Positions 21,938 through 34,069 of a stretch of 64,000 nucleotides of DNA are shown here, in pieces (position 1 is the first letter of the stretch; every line of letters starts with the position of its first letter). The position numbers were made by a program, and so were the translations under genes. This DNA is from Acanthosepion lycidas (Eukaryota > Mollusca > Cephalopoda > Sepiida > Sepiidae), in the NCBI GenBank assembly GCA_963932145.1, contig OZ010571.1:116019906-116083905 (forward strand), given 5' to 3'. The notes under the pieces were generated by a model that was given only the letters and a program-made list of their open reading frames with translations, made no database searches and was not told the origin of the DNA.

Positions 21938-22076
21938 CAACATTATTCGAACTGTTATCCTCATCTTCATTGCTATATTCACGTTGTACACTCCGGCCTT
22001 TTCAGGTTAATGGAATTTCGAACCAAACCCTTTATTCAGTCCGTAGGGGTAGATTGTTGTAGTTTCACGTGCCATG
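21938..22076 (-). repeat. Degenerate copy of the hammerhead-bearing repeat of 56.8 kb
   Basis: Matches the reverse complement of about 56820-56990: acattattcg, tcctcatc, gttgtac.ctccggcc, accctttatt and cacgtgccatg occur in the same order. The minus strand keeps CTGAAAAGGCCGG, but the GGCC-GAAA half has been lost, so the ribozyme core is broken. Confidence 0.7.
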
Positions 22077-23395
22077 CTCCTTTCGGCTACTCCGTTATTT
22101 CCCTATTACTCAACTCTCCAAGTTTAGTTCAACACTGGTATGGAACCAACGTCTGTATCGACTGACAACTAATAAAATTATGCATCAGGCACATAAGTCT
22201 ATGATACGTGCATGCTTTGAATATGCTGCTACAACTGATCTGGTGTTTCTGCTATGTATTTGGACGTTCTTCATAACAAAGAGGAATCCGAAATGTTATG
22301 GATCGTTACCTGGCATCTCGGATTCATTAAAATTCCCACCAGCGTGCCGTAGGCCCCCTGTGATTTTTCTGTAAATATTTTCAGGTTCTTTTTTTCTAAT
22401 GAACTTTTCGTAGCTAGATTTATGATTTTGAGCGTAGTACCAGATTGGCAGGAATGACTCATTATTTTTCTGTTGAAATGATTAATATATTCCTAAGTTC
22501 TATGTTAATAGGAAATTCTCCCGCAATTTTAGTTTGAGGAACGCTATTCCGACTTCAAATATGGTCTTCAAATATATAAATACAACATCAGTTGTTATTT
22601 TCTGTCTTAATTACTGTTCTTCCATTACTATCTCTATGTAATAATATATACCCTTATTCGCTCGCACATACTAACAGTGTGTGTCTATGTGGCATTATTG
22701 ACTTGCTTGGCGTGAAATGATTGAAAATATGAAAAGAAAAGTAATCTATAGAGACCTATCATAGATTATTATTTGGAATGCTATATGACTTAAATTTATA
22801 TTTCGAATAATATTTCAGAACATTGGAAGAAACAACCAGAGATTATAATTCGACTTCAAATATCTCGTAGTAGTATTTTTTAATTCCATTTAACAATGTA
22901 TTGATTGATATTGCAGCCAGACATTGGGATAGATGTAAATCAATTTTCCAATCATCCAACTTATTTATATTCCGCCTGTCATTGTCAAAATAGGGATATA
23001 ATCCTTAATTAAAAAATGTGGGTTGCCGACAATATTTTTTTATGGTAAACTAATTACCAACGCTGATACCTTTCTTTTGAAAGCTACGGAAACAGAATAT
23101 TCTAGATGTTTCATTTAAGAGGACAGCAGTTATTATCGATTTAAGTGATGGTTTTTAAGCAGTATTTCGAATAAAATAGAATTAGACAAGCCTTTTTTAT
23201 AATTGTGGCACCAAATATCTTTTATCAACTATCGATAATTTTAAAGCAGATTTATATGGTACATTCGAAATTAGATGTTAGTGCAATGATTGTGCAAGTG
23301 TAAAGAAATCGTATCTCTTTAGTGAAGTTTGTCCATATATTGCCTGTTTTATAGCTAATCACTGAATTAGTTGATGGTCAATGTTTGTTATTCAT

Positions 23396-23398
<3 letters not shown>
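22077..23398. other. Unassigned DNA
   Basis: 22080-22470 is less AT-rich and holds open frames on both strands without recognised motifs. The rest is AT-rich with no signals. Confidence 0.35.

Positions 23399-23469
<71 letters not shown>
23399..23469. repeat. (TA)n microsatellite
   Basis: About 35 TA units. Confidence 0.95.
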
Positions 23470-23471
<2 letters not shown>

Positions 23472-24440
23472 ACAGGCCGCACTAAATAATTTGCACAATA
23501 CTTACGTTTTAAGTTTTATGTACTTTAGGACAGCGACATCATCATTGTCTTGTTTTTTCTCAGACAAAAATTGCTGTGTTCATCATTTTCCTAAGAGAAA
23601 ATTGTCATGTTCATCTAAAAGTTTTACGTGAGAAGTAAAATAATAAAAAATCGCTAAGATTAATTACTCTACAATTTTAAAATTTTATGATGTTGATACA
23701 CGTGAATCAATTTCTTTTTTCTTAAAAAGAAAAAAAAGGTCTCTGATGGCGACATTGTTGTAATGTCGAAAGTACTTGAGATAACATTTCTTTTTTTATT
23801 TAATAAGGATGCTAAGAAATGTGTCCGAAATTACGAGAGGATCTCATTAAAAATATGTTAACAAAACATGTCTAAATTGTGTGTCCTTTCTTAATGTAAA
23901 ACTGCTGCCAAATTATACGCAACTGATTGTTAGAATTTGGGGGAGATATTAATTATTTATAGATTACATTTCTCTTAATTAACCGACATCTGAGGGAGAT
24001 GTAGATTCCTACATGTTGCAAGGATAAGTGCGCATATGTGAATATGACAAAGATGACTGGAAATGAATCTGGTTTCGGAAAATTTATCCAGTTCGTCATC
24101 ACTACATCGAAGTTTATCATAAGGGATATTCCCAAACGCTCACCAAGCTTCGTACTGACCTTTTTCAACGTTGTTTAACTTCGATGATCGTACGAATACC
24201 AGTGGTTCAACGTGATATATACTGAAGTTTATACGTGGGGGATGGGGACATTAAATACGTCTGACCTCATCTATAAACATATTTCAGGAGAAACGATAAT
24301 GATGTAGTGGGCTTTTATTTGAAGTTTCATTTTTCATTTCCTAGCGTCTAATGATTATAGATGCACAACCAGATCATCGTCATTCCAGTATTGGTTCTGT
24401 TTCTATCGCCAATGTTTTTACACAAATATCTATATGACAC
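23470..24440. other. AT-rich DNA, nothing recognised
   Basis: No supported feature. Confidence 0.4.
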
Positions 24441-24442
24441 AG

Positions 24443-24515
24443 AAGGTCCGGTGGAGTAATGCATAGCGGCTCGGCTTGAGAACTCGAAAAGCCGAGTTCG
24501 CATTCCAGTCAAATG
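24443..24515 (+). repeat. tRNA-like SINE head
   Basis: An A-box-like ggtggagtaatgcatagcgg (24450-24469) and a B-box-like gagttcgcattcc (24493-24505) sit about 35 bp apart, the layout of the RNA polymerase III promoter in tRNA-derived SINEs. The sequence after it, to about 24770, is less AT-rich than its surroundings and may be the SINE body, but its end is not clear. Confidence 0.5.
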
Positions 24516-24774
24516 CAATTACATTCACTTACGTGCAAATATATTGGAAAAGATCTGAATCCGTTTCTTCTCCCACCGCTTATGGGTAAATAGCAGGACA
24601 GGTCGGATTCTATGTATGGCAACTGGTCTAACTCTGAAACAAATGGCAAGATACTGTGGGAAAAAAATCTGCCTCGTCAGTCATGTATCGAAAGATATAT
24701 GATCGCCCCCGCTTGTATCACGCATGGCACATATCTGATTGCTCTATATGCCCGCAGTAATAACATTGTTCAGA

Positions 24775-26925
24775 AATGGCAACAATAAGATTATAGTCAT
24801 TTTGACATGATTAAATAAGAGAAACATGCGTGGATTTTGCTGAAATCCTATAAGAACCTTGGTGCCAATGCGTTGTCATATGCAAAATGCATTTTTGCCA
24901 CCCTTTGCCAAAGATTGATCGTCGAAGAAGAAACGAACGACATGCGGTGGGATTGATATAGAAAAATCATTAATATATCTTCTTGGAAAATTTTCTTTAG
25001 AATAAGAATAAGTGAGGAAGCCACATTTCAATTTAACTGCAATTTTCTACTCGGTTGGCATGTAAGATAATTGCTTGTGCGGTCATTTTTTTTTCAATAT
25101 ATTACGAAAGACGTGAGAGATCGCCTCTCTCATGGCATAGCTTCAAGCATCAGAAGCAAATATTATTTCAGGTGATTGATCGAAATGATGCACGCGCAGG
25201 TCTGAGGTGAACGTTCACTTTACTTGATCGAATGGCTGCGGACATTCTGGGGAAATTTCACAACCTGAATAGTCTGAGAGCAGACAATCTGAAGAGAGTT
25301 TCACAACGGTAACCTCGGGCAAATTTCAAACCTCAATAAATTATCAATTCGGTAAACAAAGCAAAGGGCTTATTGATATAATACAGTCCGTATTATCTGA
25401 ATGTTTTCTGTTTGAGCAAGTTTAGGTCAGCGTCCGTCTTGTTAAAGATTTAGGGCGAGCTAATTTCTGTTTTGAATACATGTAGCGCAATTATCAAAAG
25501 ATTGATGGTAATTATAATCGCTTTTGCATGATATCAGCTTAATGGTATGTTTTCATGCAGAAGGAGATGAAAATATCGAGGAACCTTGCTGTGTAATCAG
25601 TTTTTGAAGAACGGAACAAAATGAATTTGTCTATGGTACAAATTATACTTGGAATTTTCTGACGTGAACTCATTAAATAGAATTTAATTGGTCGAAGATA
25701 AATGTATACTAATTTTTATATTGCGTATCGGTTTCCTTATCATAGAATGTGCAAATAGAAAACTATCTTAATTATTCTTAGTTTTTATATTATATCCATT
25801 TGCTCGTTAATATATCTCAGTAATTTACCGGAAATTCCTTACTTTTATAAAATACGTATTTAAAACCTACGCATGCGCGCACACACACGCACGTATGTAT
25901 AATTTAAGTACAACATTATAACAGTAACCTTTCTCTGGATTTTTAACAGTAGATTCATTGTAAAGCAAGTTTGTACGTTGAAAGTAAAAGACTTCATGTT
26001 AAATTATAAATGTTGTAGTGTTTACGATAAGTTTCTTTTTCTCATTGACCTACGAAATTATTAATATACTTGTTTAAATATATGAAATAATGGATAAAAC
26101 GCCAATGTTAAGTGTTTCGTCCCTAGAAATATGATTTTTTTTTCAAAATAATAGAATTATCCATCATGTCTTACATATATAGTCGTGAAGAATTGTAAGA
26201 AAACCTGTTTACAGTTCTAAATTGTGAAACGCTGAAGATTCGTCGATGATTAGTTTTAAATCACTTGTTTATTTGTGGATTCTGAATAACCTTAATGAAT
26301 AACCTGGAAAAACACATTCAACTTCTATTGTCTTTAAATAACCCACATTTTAATAGCAATGTTTTTCTTTTTTTTTTAGATTCATTGGTTTGTTAAATTT
26401 GGTTAGTAACGTGTCAATCTCTATAGATTATTTCATGCCTAAATTTTTATAATATTTTATTCATTTCATTTTTGAGATGATAAATGTGTCAGTGGGGAGA
26501 AGAGGGTAATTTGTAGCTTTCCCAAGAGCATTTGCACGTAAGTGAATATAACGAATTTAACAGAAACTGGAACTGAGTTACAAACTAACATTCTCCTTAT
26601 TATATCGCCTGTGTGTCATTTGATGAAGCCTTTTCTATATCAGGATAAAAATGAAATAGTATAATGTAAGCCACTAATTAACCTCTTGTTCTACCAGTTT
26701 GCATATATATGCAGTATTTCCCGACAGTATCCTATGTCTCAGCCTAATTTAAGAGCCTCTGGGAATATTCACATAGATAGACCATCCTCCTTTGGAATAA
26801 CCAGGTGTATAATTAAGGCTTCCTACTTCATTCTCCAGACTATAAAACATCCAACTCCAAATTATGCACGAAGGGGCCAATTTATGAACCTGTTATTTTT
26901 TCCATAATTAGTATTTCATGTAATC
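24775..26925. other. Unassigned DNA
   Basis: 24780-25620 is moderately GC-richer but shows nothing recognisable. 25620-26925 is AT-rich. A short alternating CA/CG stretch lies near 25872-25892. Confidence 0.35.
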
Positions 26926-26929
26926 GCTC

Positions 26930-27725
26930 CATATTCTTATATATGCCGTGTTCCTTCAGAAGTTTTTCGATCATGCCTCTCCACTATTTCCTATCCATTG
27001 TCGTCTTATGTTATCACACCTAAAACCTGATCTCATATTCATTTAAATAAGTTTCTTACATATTTTATACGGTGATTTCGTGTTTCTCTGTTTGCGTTCA
27101 ATATATCCGACCAGTGTCAATTTATCCCAGGCCTCTTTTTTCATTATGTACCCTAGAAATTTCAAATGTATTTCTGATGTTAAGCATAAGTGTCCTTTTT
27201 TATTCTGTTTTCTCTAAAATTGTCTTTGCTCCTATATTCAGTGCATGATATTAATAGCATCCTTCTGTAGAACGAGATATATATCGCTCCAGGTGTCTTC
27301 TTCAACTGTAAGGATATTGTTCAACATTTACTTCCATATAGGAGCATTGATATTAAAACATTTCAGCAGTCATTTCCTTTTTTTTAACGAAATGTTCCTG
27401 TTTCTTAATAGCTTCTGATGCTGTCTTTCAACATCGCAATGCAACATCAAATTTCGGCGTCGCAATATTCCTTTTCATTTAAAATACGTCCTAGATAGTT
27501 AATTTGTTGTATTTGCTTCATTGTTTTATCTCCAATTTGTAATGTTTTGTTTTGGCGCTCCCATTCACTGGGAAACATGCATTCTGTCTTATTGCAATTG
27601 ATGTTTACTTAATTCTTCAGGTTTTTATTCGCAATACTTTGTATTTGTACTTTGAGTTTCCTTACTGTGTCTACTGTCAACATTGTGTCATCAGTATATC
27701 TTATGCTGTTAGGATTGTGACCACC
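26930..27725 (-). pseudogene. LINE reverse transcriptase relic (RTE/L1-like 3' half)
   Basis: The minus strand from about 27710 reads SIRYTDDTMLTVDT (RT catalytic block, YTDD in place of YADD). It continues NINCNKTECMFPSEWERQNK, LQIGDKTMKQIQQINYLG and RILNEKEYCDAEI, the K-T-E-x-M ... I.YLG.I...G....EI order found after the palm in RTE/L1/CR1 LINEs. Down to 27130, weaker text such as LKFLGYIMKKEAWDKLTLVG resembles the C-terminal region. Many stops and frameshifts; no endonuclease seen. Confidence 0.7.
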
Positions 27726-27759
27726 AATAATGAATCTTTTTTTGACTTCTAATTATCTC

Positions 27760-29635
27760 GCAGTCGCTTCACACTACAAATTATTACTAATGCCTGATAT
27801 TTCTTTTATTAATGTTCAGCAAATACAAGGCCCGAAGGGCACTCAATATAAAGTGTTGCAGAACAATTAATTCATGCATATAAAAAAATAATCTGGCTTC
27901 TTATATCCCCACATATACCTTATCAGAGTGGATAACATGGCTGGACTATAGAGCGTTAAACTGGAAGAAAAGAAAAAGCGAGATAAGATTCTTATAAATA
28001 TTTATATTTGATCGAAAAAGAATATGAAATATTTATGAATATATTAAAACAAATAATATATGCATTTTCTTAACTGCCTCCATTTTGAAGTCTAAGTGTA
28101 CTATCAATTAAAAAAGCACTCAGAATGCTAATTTGAACACACGAAAAATGCTCACAGTATCATACATTGTTTCCACTGCTTTTTTGTTTTTTTTTATAAA
28201 TTCCTATCAAAGCAGAATACTTTTTCGTTGATACTGTCAACCTGACTAACAAGGAAACTATTTATCTTACATAAAATAAAATATTTTGTCTTATAAGTTA
28301 TCTGAAGATCATAAAAAGTATGATAGTAGGAAAGTGATATATTTTACTATAAAAAAGAACATACGCGTTTTATTCAATTGTAAAACACATTCTACCTCAA
28401 TCTCCCTTTTCTTACTCCTTACGAGGTTTGATTTTTTTTCATATTAGTTTCCTCGCCATATCTGTAGGATGTGTGGTCCGATAAACTTCCATTATTTGAT
28501 TGATGCATTCAGTGGATTCAGAGTTTTGAAGACATTTTCTACTAGATGACAAGAGGAAATATTTACCTGTGTGATCTTCAGTTGCAGTGAGGTCATAGAG
28601 CACGTATACAATTTTGTATTACAGCGGCTTGCTATTTCGTTGGGTTGTTTGATGATATAAAAGTCATCATTACAAGACTTACCAGAACAAAAAAAGAAAC
28701 AAACTGTGTCGTGAATATTTGACTCGTAAAACAATGAGTAACTGGTTAAGACAATGTTTGTTAGTACTTTCACAACAATGGAACTGAGATATCTTCTGTA
28801 TTTGTGTGAGGGTCTTTAGGGCTAGATTTTTGTTTCATTACTGCATTAATGCGCGATAAACCCCAATATTTGTGTATGCATTACTGGATCCAAATTTATT
28901 TATTTTCATTGTGAAAATTCGTGTTGATTTCAGGCTGAATGTAAGCCATTTAAGTGATATTTTATTATTCCTCATTACTGCTTCATTTTCTCATCAGTAG
29001 TTTCAATATTGTTTATATTTGGAGACGGAAATTGTAATGATTGGAAGTATATTTGTATATTTTCTACGTCTGTGATCATATGTTGCAGGATTGAAGAGAG
29101 GACAGCATACATTTACAGACAACAATACGTAATGTGATGAATTTGATATACAATTTCCAATTTCAAATGTGCGTTATCTGCAATACATAATGAGCGATAT
29201 TGTTTTGAAAATGAATGATTTTTTTTAAGCTAAATATTATTTACATCTTTAAGGATCATTTACATTGAGGTAGAAAGTAATATATAGATATTTACTAAGG
29301 GTAGATCCGATGTTGCACAAGTCAAAAAACAGTTAAAACAAAAGGGGTTACTGAGGTTGAAAGCATAAAGAAAACATTATTAATGAGCGAAAACAATAAA
29401 ATGGAAATCAAGAAGATAATATATGAGGATTGACATATCACTATTATTGAATATTGAAATTGGATAGAAATCTTGGAGCTAGAAGAGAGCTCTTTTTTGG
29501 GCCAGGCGTTGTCGAACGCTTTCGAGTGTTCGAAATGATCAACCCTAGCGACACCATTCTTCTTGATATAATATAAACCTTAATACAACAGATAAAACAA
29601 GGTAGATTAATATGTCCTTGCCTTTTTTGATTCAT
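27760..29635. other. AT-rich DNA, nothing recognised
   Basis: Open frames at 28492-28773 (-) and 29444-29635 (-) have no recognised domain. Confidence 0.4.
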
Positions 29636-29639
29636 TAGG

Positions 29640-30290
29640 CAAATTTCTACAAGAAAATTGATATGCCATTAATACTGAAAGTAATCCACATCGGAATCCA
29701 GAACCTTTTGTCAATTCATTTGCGGTAAAAAATCCGGTGTCCTGGACGTTAAGAAGTCTGTGGGTGACTACTGTAAATCTTCCTCATTTGGTAAGGATTT
29801 CCCATGGTTGTCTTCTAGGAAATGGTAGAGAGAGTAATCGTTTGGTGACAAGTCCAGGGAGTAAAAAGGATGACACTGTGTCTTTCAGCTAATTCGCCGT
29901 ATGGTATACATGGCCACCTGCGACAAACGAGGCGGGGATTGTCAGGGAGGAAAGGTACACTTTCGCGATTGACCAATTCTAAAGCCGTCAACTTCAGTCC
30001 TGATTTCACACGTTTCAACTGATAATGTAGAGATCCGAAGGGATGGTTTGTTCAACTGGTAGCAGCTCAAAGTTCACCACTTGTGGATGAATCAGAGTTG
30101 GTACAGAAGTGGTCTTGTAATGTGAGGGACAGTGTTCTGTGGTCAAAGTCATTGTTTTGCATGTTTGGGAGTGTCATACAGGATACACTTTTCGTAACTG
30201 TTGAGTACTCGATCAAATATGGGCACATTACCTTGACGAGAATGCAACGAGGACAAGAGCAAGACTGACATTATTTGTTACTTGATGCTT
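29640..30290 (-). pseudogene. mariner-type transposase relic
   Basis: Read on the minus strand, several mariner (DD34D) blocks appear in order. IFDRVLNSYEKCILYDT (about 30205-30155) corresponds to the ..D..VT.DE.W..Y.. block, with the acidic residue changed. ALELVNRESVPFLPDNPR (about 29985-29930) corresponds to LVNRKG..L.HDNARPH, which holds the second catalytic Asp. YGELAERHSVILFTPWTCHQT follows where LGYE.L.HPPYSPDL is expected. Frameshifts and stops separate the blocks. I could not identify terminal inverted repeats. Confidence 0.7.
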
Positions 30291-30299
30291 CCCGATATT

Positions 30300-30940
30300 G
30301 ATTGATATTCTAACTTGACCAACTAGTAAGCCTTTCCTATGCGAATTAGAGGAGGTTTGACTGTTTCATGAGAAACCTGGAAAAATATAGCTTTAGCTGT
30401 TGGTTTCCAGTTTGGTATTCTTCAAAACCTCCTCATCCAGGGAAAGTGACAGGCTAATATGGGGTTCATCCCAAAGGGACAGATTTGAAAGACTGAAATT
30501 CTGAAGGCAAAACTGGAGGTGCTTTCCTTCACAGAATTATCCTTAAAAAGACTTCATGTATTCGCCGCCTTTGTCCACATTAAAGATATCAAGCTGACAA
30601 CACGGAACGAACTCATTCAAGCTACACATGTTTCAGCGCCGCAGTTTGACTAGGACTGGTGTGTATGTGCAACCTACCTGGATTGGTCAAGATTAATGAA
30701 ACGTCAACGCTTTCCCATTATCTGACATATTCATTTGCGTATTTGTGATCAAATGTTGCCAAAGGATATAAAAATAACGACAGTGATATTTTGGTTACCA
30801 AAGACATCAGAGGATATCATAGCGAAGCGAAAGTCATATTGCTTGTCTGAAATATGACCCTAAGACTTCAGAGTCTTAACCAGTTATGAGATGATTAAGG
30901 ACACTTGTAGTATGACAGGAAAAGGTAGAAAGCTAATAGG
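30300..30940. other. Unassigned DNA next to the mariner relic
   Basis: May include the N-terminal part of the mariner element, but I could not read the expected helix-turn-helix region. Confidence 0.3.
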
Positions 30941-30943
30941 CCA

Positions 30944-30976
<33 letters not shown>
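30944..30976. repeat. (GATA)n microsatellite
   Basis: About eight GATA units followed by a GA-rich tail. Confidence 0.9.
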
Positions 30977-31301
30977 GAAAGAGAAAGAGATTTTCCAACA
31001 AACTGAAAGGCAAGAAACAGAGAGGCATTTATTTCTTTATTCTAATTGTTATACCGGAACGTACCTATTTCTATTGTAAATATACTCTCCCACAGATATT
31101 AAGTAGTAATAGTAGCAGTCGCCAGTGAAACTTAGTGAGTTGTGTGAGTCAGTCGATGACAGACATTAACGTATGAGCCCCACAACTAGATTGCTGCGTC
31201 ATTAACTATTATTTCAAGTTCCTAACGTTTTGTACATCGAACCTCATTTAGGACCGCTTCAGTAAAATGCAAGCCTCCACTGCGAAAAAAACTTTACAAC
31301 A

Positions 31302-31303
<2 letters not shown>

Positions 31304-31339
<36 letters not shown>
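31304..31339. repeat. (TA)n microsatellite
   Basis: About 18 TA units. Confidence 0.95.
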
Positions 31340-31344
<5 letters not shown>

Positions 31345-31419
31345 GAGTCGGTTTTTCACCATGAACCATGTCCAACTGCCACTCGAACTGGAGTGTTACA
31401 GAATAAGAGATATATATTT

Positions 31420-31680
31420 TATGGGGTTATGTTTGGAAGATACATGTCAACCCTAAAAATGAAAAGGCTAATATAGCACTGATCGGGGAAACATTCTCTT
31501 GGGAGTCGGTTCCATAAAGCAGCTGTTTGAGAGAAGAAGACACACGAGTGAAACATCTAGCCAGTAGAAAAAGACGGGAATAAGTGTGGTTTGCTATCTT
31601 GTGGATGGCACAATGTGTCATAGCTGTGGAGTTAAAAAAAAATGTTTAATCTCAGGAATTTAGGTCATTTTAAGATATTT
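31420..31680 (-). pseudogene. CR1/Jockey-type LINE, C-terminal RT end
   Basis: The minus strand at about 31535-31435 reads SQTAALWNRLPRECFP then YISLFIFRVDMYL. This is the R...LWN.LP.E.......FK..V..YL ending typical of CR1/Jockey-like reverse transcriptases. RCFTRVSS just upstream lies one frame away, so a frameshift separates them. It may belong to the same family as the palm fragment at 9640-10300, but the two do not overlap. Confidence 0.65.
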
Positions 31681-31689
31681 CATGGAAAT

Positions 31690-32070
31690 AGCAATAGATC
31701 ACCGACAGGACATCGACTTTTCATCTGTCGGATATAATCCATCACGCTCAAGGACGCGGAGTTGATTTTAGACTCTATATAGTATTGAATGTGAAGATTG
31801 AGAAGTTCTTAAACATATAACGAAGCAGGACTTCATTTTCGGCTTCAACTGTCACTAATAAAAATGTCGGTTACATGTTGAAGCGCTAGAGGAAAATTCT
31901 GTTAATTTTTCCCAGTATATCTAGCGATAGATCATATATACAAATACAACTTGTGATCTGGGTTGAGCTGAAATCCCAGTATAGAAAGAAAATACCGTTC
32001 ATCGTAAGAGGGTAAAATTCAGGGTTTACTTGCAGTTTAATAGGGAAGTCGCTAGTTTGGTTTTCGAAGC
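31690..32070. other. Unassigned DNA
   Basis: May include the 3' neighbourhood of the LINE fragment; nothing further can be named. Confidence 0.3.
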
Positions 32071-32072
32071 AT

Positions 32073-32075
<3 letters not shown>

Positions 32076-32164
<89 letters not shown>
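32076..32164. repeat. (TA)n(TG)n compound microsatellite
   Basis: TA run to 32130, then a TG run to 32164. Confidence 0.95.
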
Positions 32165-32167
<3 letters not shown>

Positions 32168-32185
32168 CAATATCAGAGATAGAGC
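32165..32185. repeat. 21-bp inverted partner of 33357-33377
   Basis: gctcaatatcagagatagagc here is the exact reverse complement of gctctatctctgatattgagc at 33357-33377. Each copy is next to a TA-rich tract. Confidence 0.8.
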
Positions 32186-33034
32186 ATATAATAATTATAT
32201 AAATATAAAAGTGAACATTGAAGTCAACACTCACAAGCGAGGAGTATTGACTTCCCTTGTCACATGTTTATTATATATATATCATAATAAGGCTATATTA
32301 AATATTTCATGATATTTATATGCATCTTATTACACGCTGTTTAGAGTATAATTTCATTTTCTCTCGAAATGCTGAATGTTTTAGAAAGCATTTAATTTTA
32401 TAATTGTCAGAAACGGTCTGAAAGTTTCGAGGGAATATCTCCTTATAAAATACAAGCGAAAATCATGGTGAACTAAAATCATATCATTAGTACACTTTGT
32501 CATACTGTGTAGAAACATTTTAATTACATTTTAAATTACATCTTTATTATATTAAGTAAATGACTAATTGTAAAATTTCAGTTAATTGAAGTAAACACCC
32601 ATGGCTTCATCTGGGTCCTTATGCAAAAACCAATATTGGCTCAAGATTCTATAATAAATCTTTAACAAACGTTTTTAAACGCAACTTTAAGCTCAATTGA
32701 TGCAACATATATTTAGTGTCGAGCCGGCGAAGTCTTAAATATAGCTTTTCCTTCTGATCGATGACCTCGGCGTTTTAAATAACGGTAATTTTCTGTCTAC
32801 ATTTAATTGATCGCATCAAATCTTTTACTGTTTCAAACCTGATTTCAAGCAAAATCTCACTTTTTTTCTTAGTATCACCAATTGATTGGCTTTTCTTGGC
32901 ATTAAATAGATTTGGTTTGTTTTTTCCACCGTGTTTAAGTTCGCCTCGAATTTTTGTATTATTTTGATGTTTATTGTACCACAATCATTACACCAACATA
33001 TAAAACACAGATGAAACACATACGCTACTAATTT

Positions 33035-33035
<1 letters not shown>
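32186..33035. other. AT-rich DNA, nothing recognised
   Basis: No supported gene or element. Confidence 0.4.
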
Positions 33036-33038
<3 letters not shown>

Positions 33039-33080
<42 letters not shown>

Positions 33081-33135
33081 GAGAGAGAGAGAGTGAGAGA
33101 CAGACAGGCAGAGACAGACAGACAGAGATAAAGAT

Positions 33136-33223
<88 letters not shown>
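33039..33223. repeat. (TA)n, (GA)n/(CAGA)n and (TA)n microsatellite block
   Basis: TA run 33039-33076, impure GA/CAGA run 33077-33128, TA run 33143-33223. The last tract begins 16 nt beyond the 3' end of the minus-strand hammerhead at 33240-33283. Confidence 0.95.
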
Positions 33224-33225
<2 letters not shown>

Positions 33226-33239
33226 TTGGATAGATGTGA

Positions 33240-33283
33240 GTTTGTGACCCTGGGTCTCACGCATTTGCGATCGTCAGACAAAC
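33240..33283 (-). ncRNA. Hammerhead ribozyme-like motif, minus arm of palindrome
   Basis: Minus strand, in order: GTTTGT (stem I), CTGACGA (perfect CUGANGA core), tcgcaaatgcgt (stem II CGC/GCG), GAGA where GAAA is expected, CCC-A-GGG stem III, GTC cleavage triplet, ACAAAC closing a perfect 6-bp stem I. Only one core base is off. The minimal motif is 44 nt, type I with a very short stem III. Confidence 0.7.
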
Positions 33284-33286
33284 CCA

Positions 33287-33330
33287 GTTTGTTTGAACAT
33301 CGCAAAAGCGTGAAACCCAGGGTCATAAAC
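33287..33330 (+). ncRNA. Hammerhead ribozyme-like motif, plus arm of palindrome
   Basis: Plus strand, in order: GTTTGT (33287-33292), TTGAACA where CUGANGA is expected, tcgcaaaagcgt (stem II), GAAA intact (33312-33315), CCC-A-GGG, GTC, ATAAAC (33325-33330). Stem I pairs with one G-U. It keeps the GAAA that the other arm has lost, while the other arm keeps the CUGANGA. Confidence 0.65.
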
Positions 33331-33356
33331 TCACATCTATCCAACCAAATATGTTA

Positions 33357-33377
33357 GCTCTATCTCTGATATTGAGC
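33357..33377. repeat. 21-bp inverted partner of 32165-32185
   Basis: Reverse complement of the segment next to the microsatellite at 32164. Continues as gcgctttctaataagtactgcgcat before the next TA tract. Confidence 0.8.
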
Positions 33378-33412
33378 GCTTTCTAATAAGTACTGCGCAT
33401 ATAATATATAAA

Positions 33413-33414
<2 letters not shown>

Positions 33415-33493
<79 letters not shown>
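33415..33493. repeat. (TA)n microsatellite
   Basis: About 39 TA units, between the plus-arm hammerhead (33287-33330) and a minus-strand hammerhead-like core at 33537-33575. Confidence 0.95.
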
Positions 33494-33496
<3 letters not shown>

Positions 33497-33536
33497 TGAA
33501 TAAGAACAGACCACGGTAATTCCATGTAACAAATTA

Positions 33537-33575
33537 TTTCAGCATAACCCCTTTAACAGGGCTCTGGATCATCAG
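33537..33575 (-). ncRNA. Hammerhead-like core
   Basis: The minus strand has a perfect CTGATGA (33575-33569), an imperfect stem II around ccct/aggg, then GAAA (33540-33537). A possible stem III (taatt/aatta) follows, but no NUH cleavage triplet is obvious, so it may be decayed or a longer variant. The TA tract at 33415-33493 lies 43 nt further 3'. Confidence 0.45.
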
Positions 33576-33589
33576 ACTTTACTTCCAAA

Positions 33590-34067
<478 letters not shown>

Positions 34068-34069
34068 GC

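Larger units (their letters stand above)
33224..33346. repeat. 123-bp near-perfect palindrome built of two opposed hammerhead motifs
   Basis: The arms (ggttggatagatgtgagttt... and ...aaactcacatctatccaacc) match almost fully over about 60 bp each and meet at a CCA centre (33284-33286). Each arm contains a complete hammerhead layout, listed separately. It resembles the inverted terminal repeats of a Penelope-like element with nothing left between them. Confidence 0.9.

Noticed and set aside
30944..30976. GATA repeats (also 34024-34066) as a CRISPR-like or regulatory array
   Set aside because: Plain tetranucleotide microsatellites without spacers.
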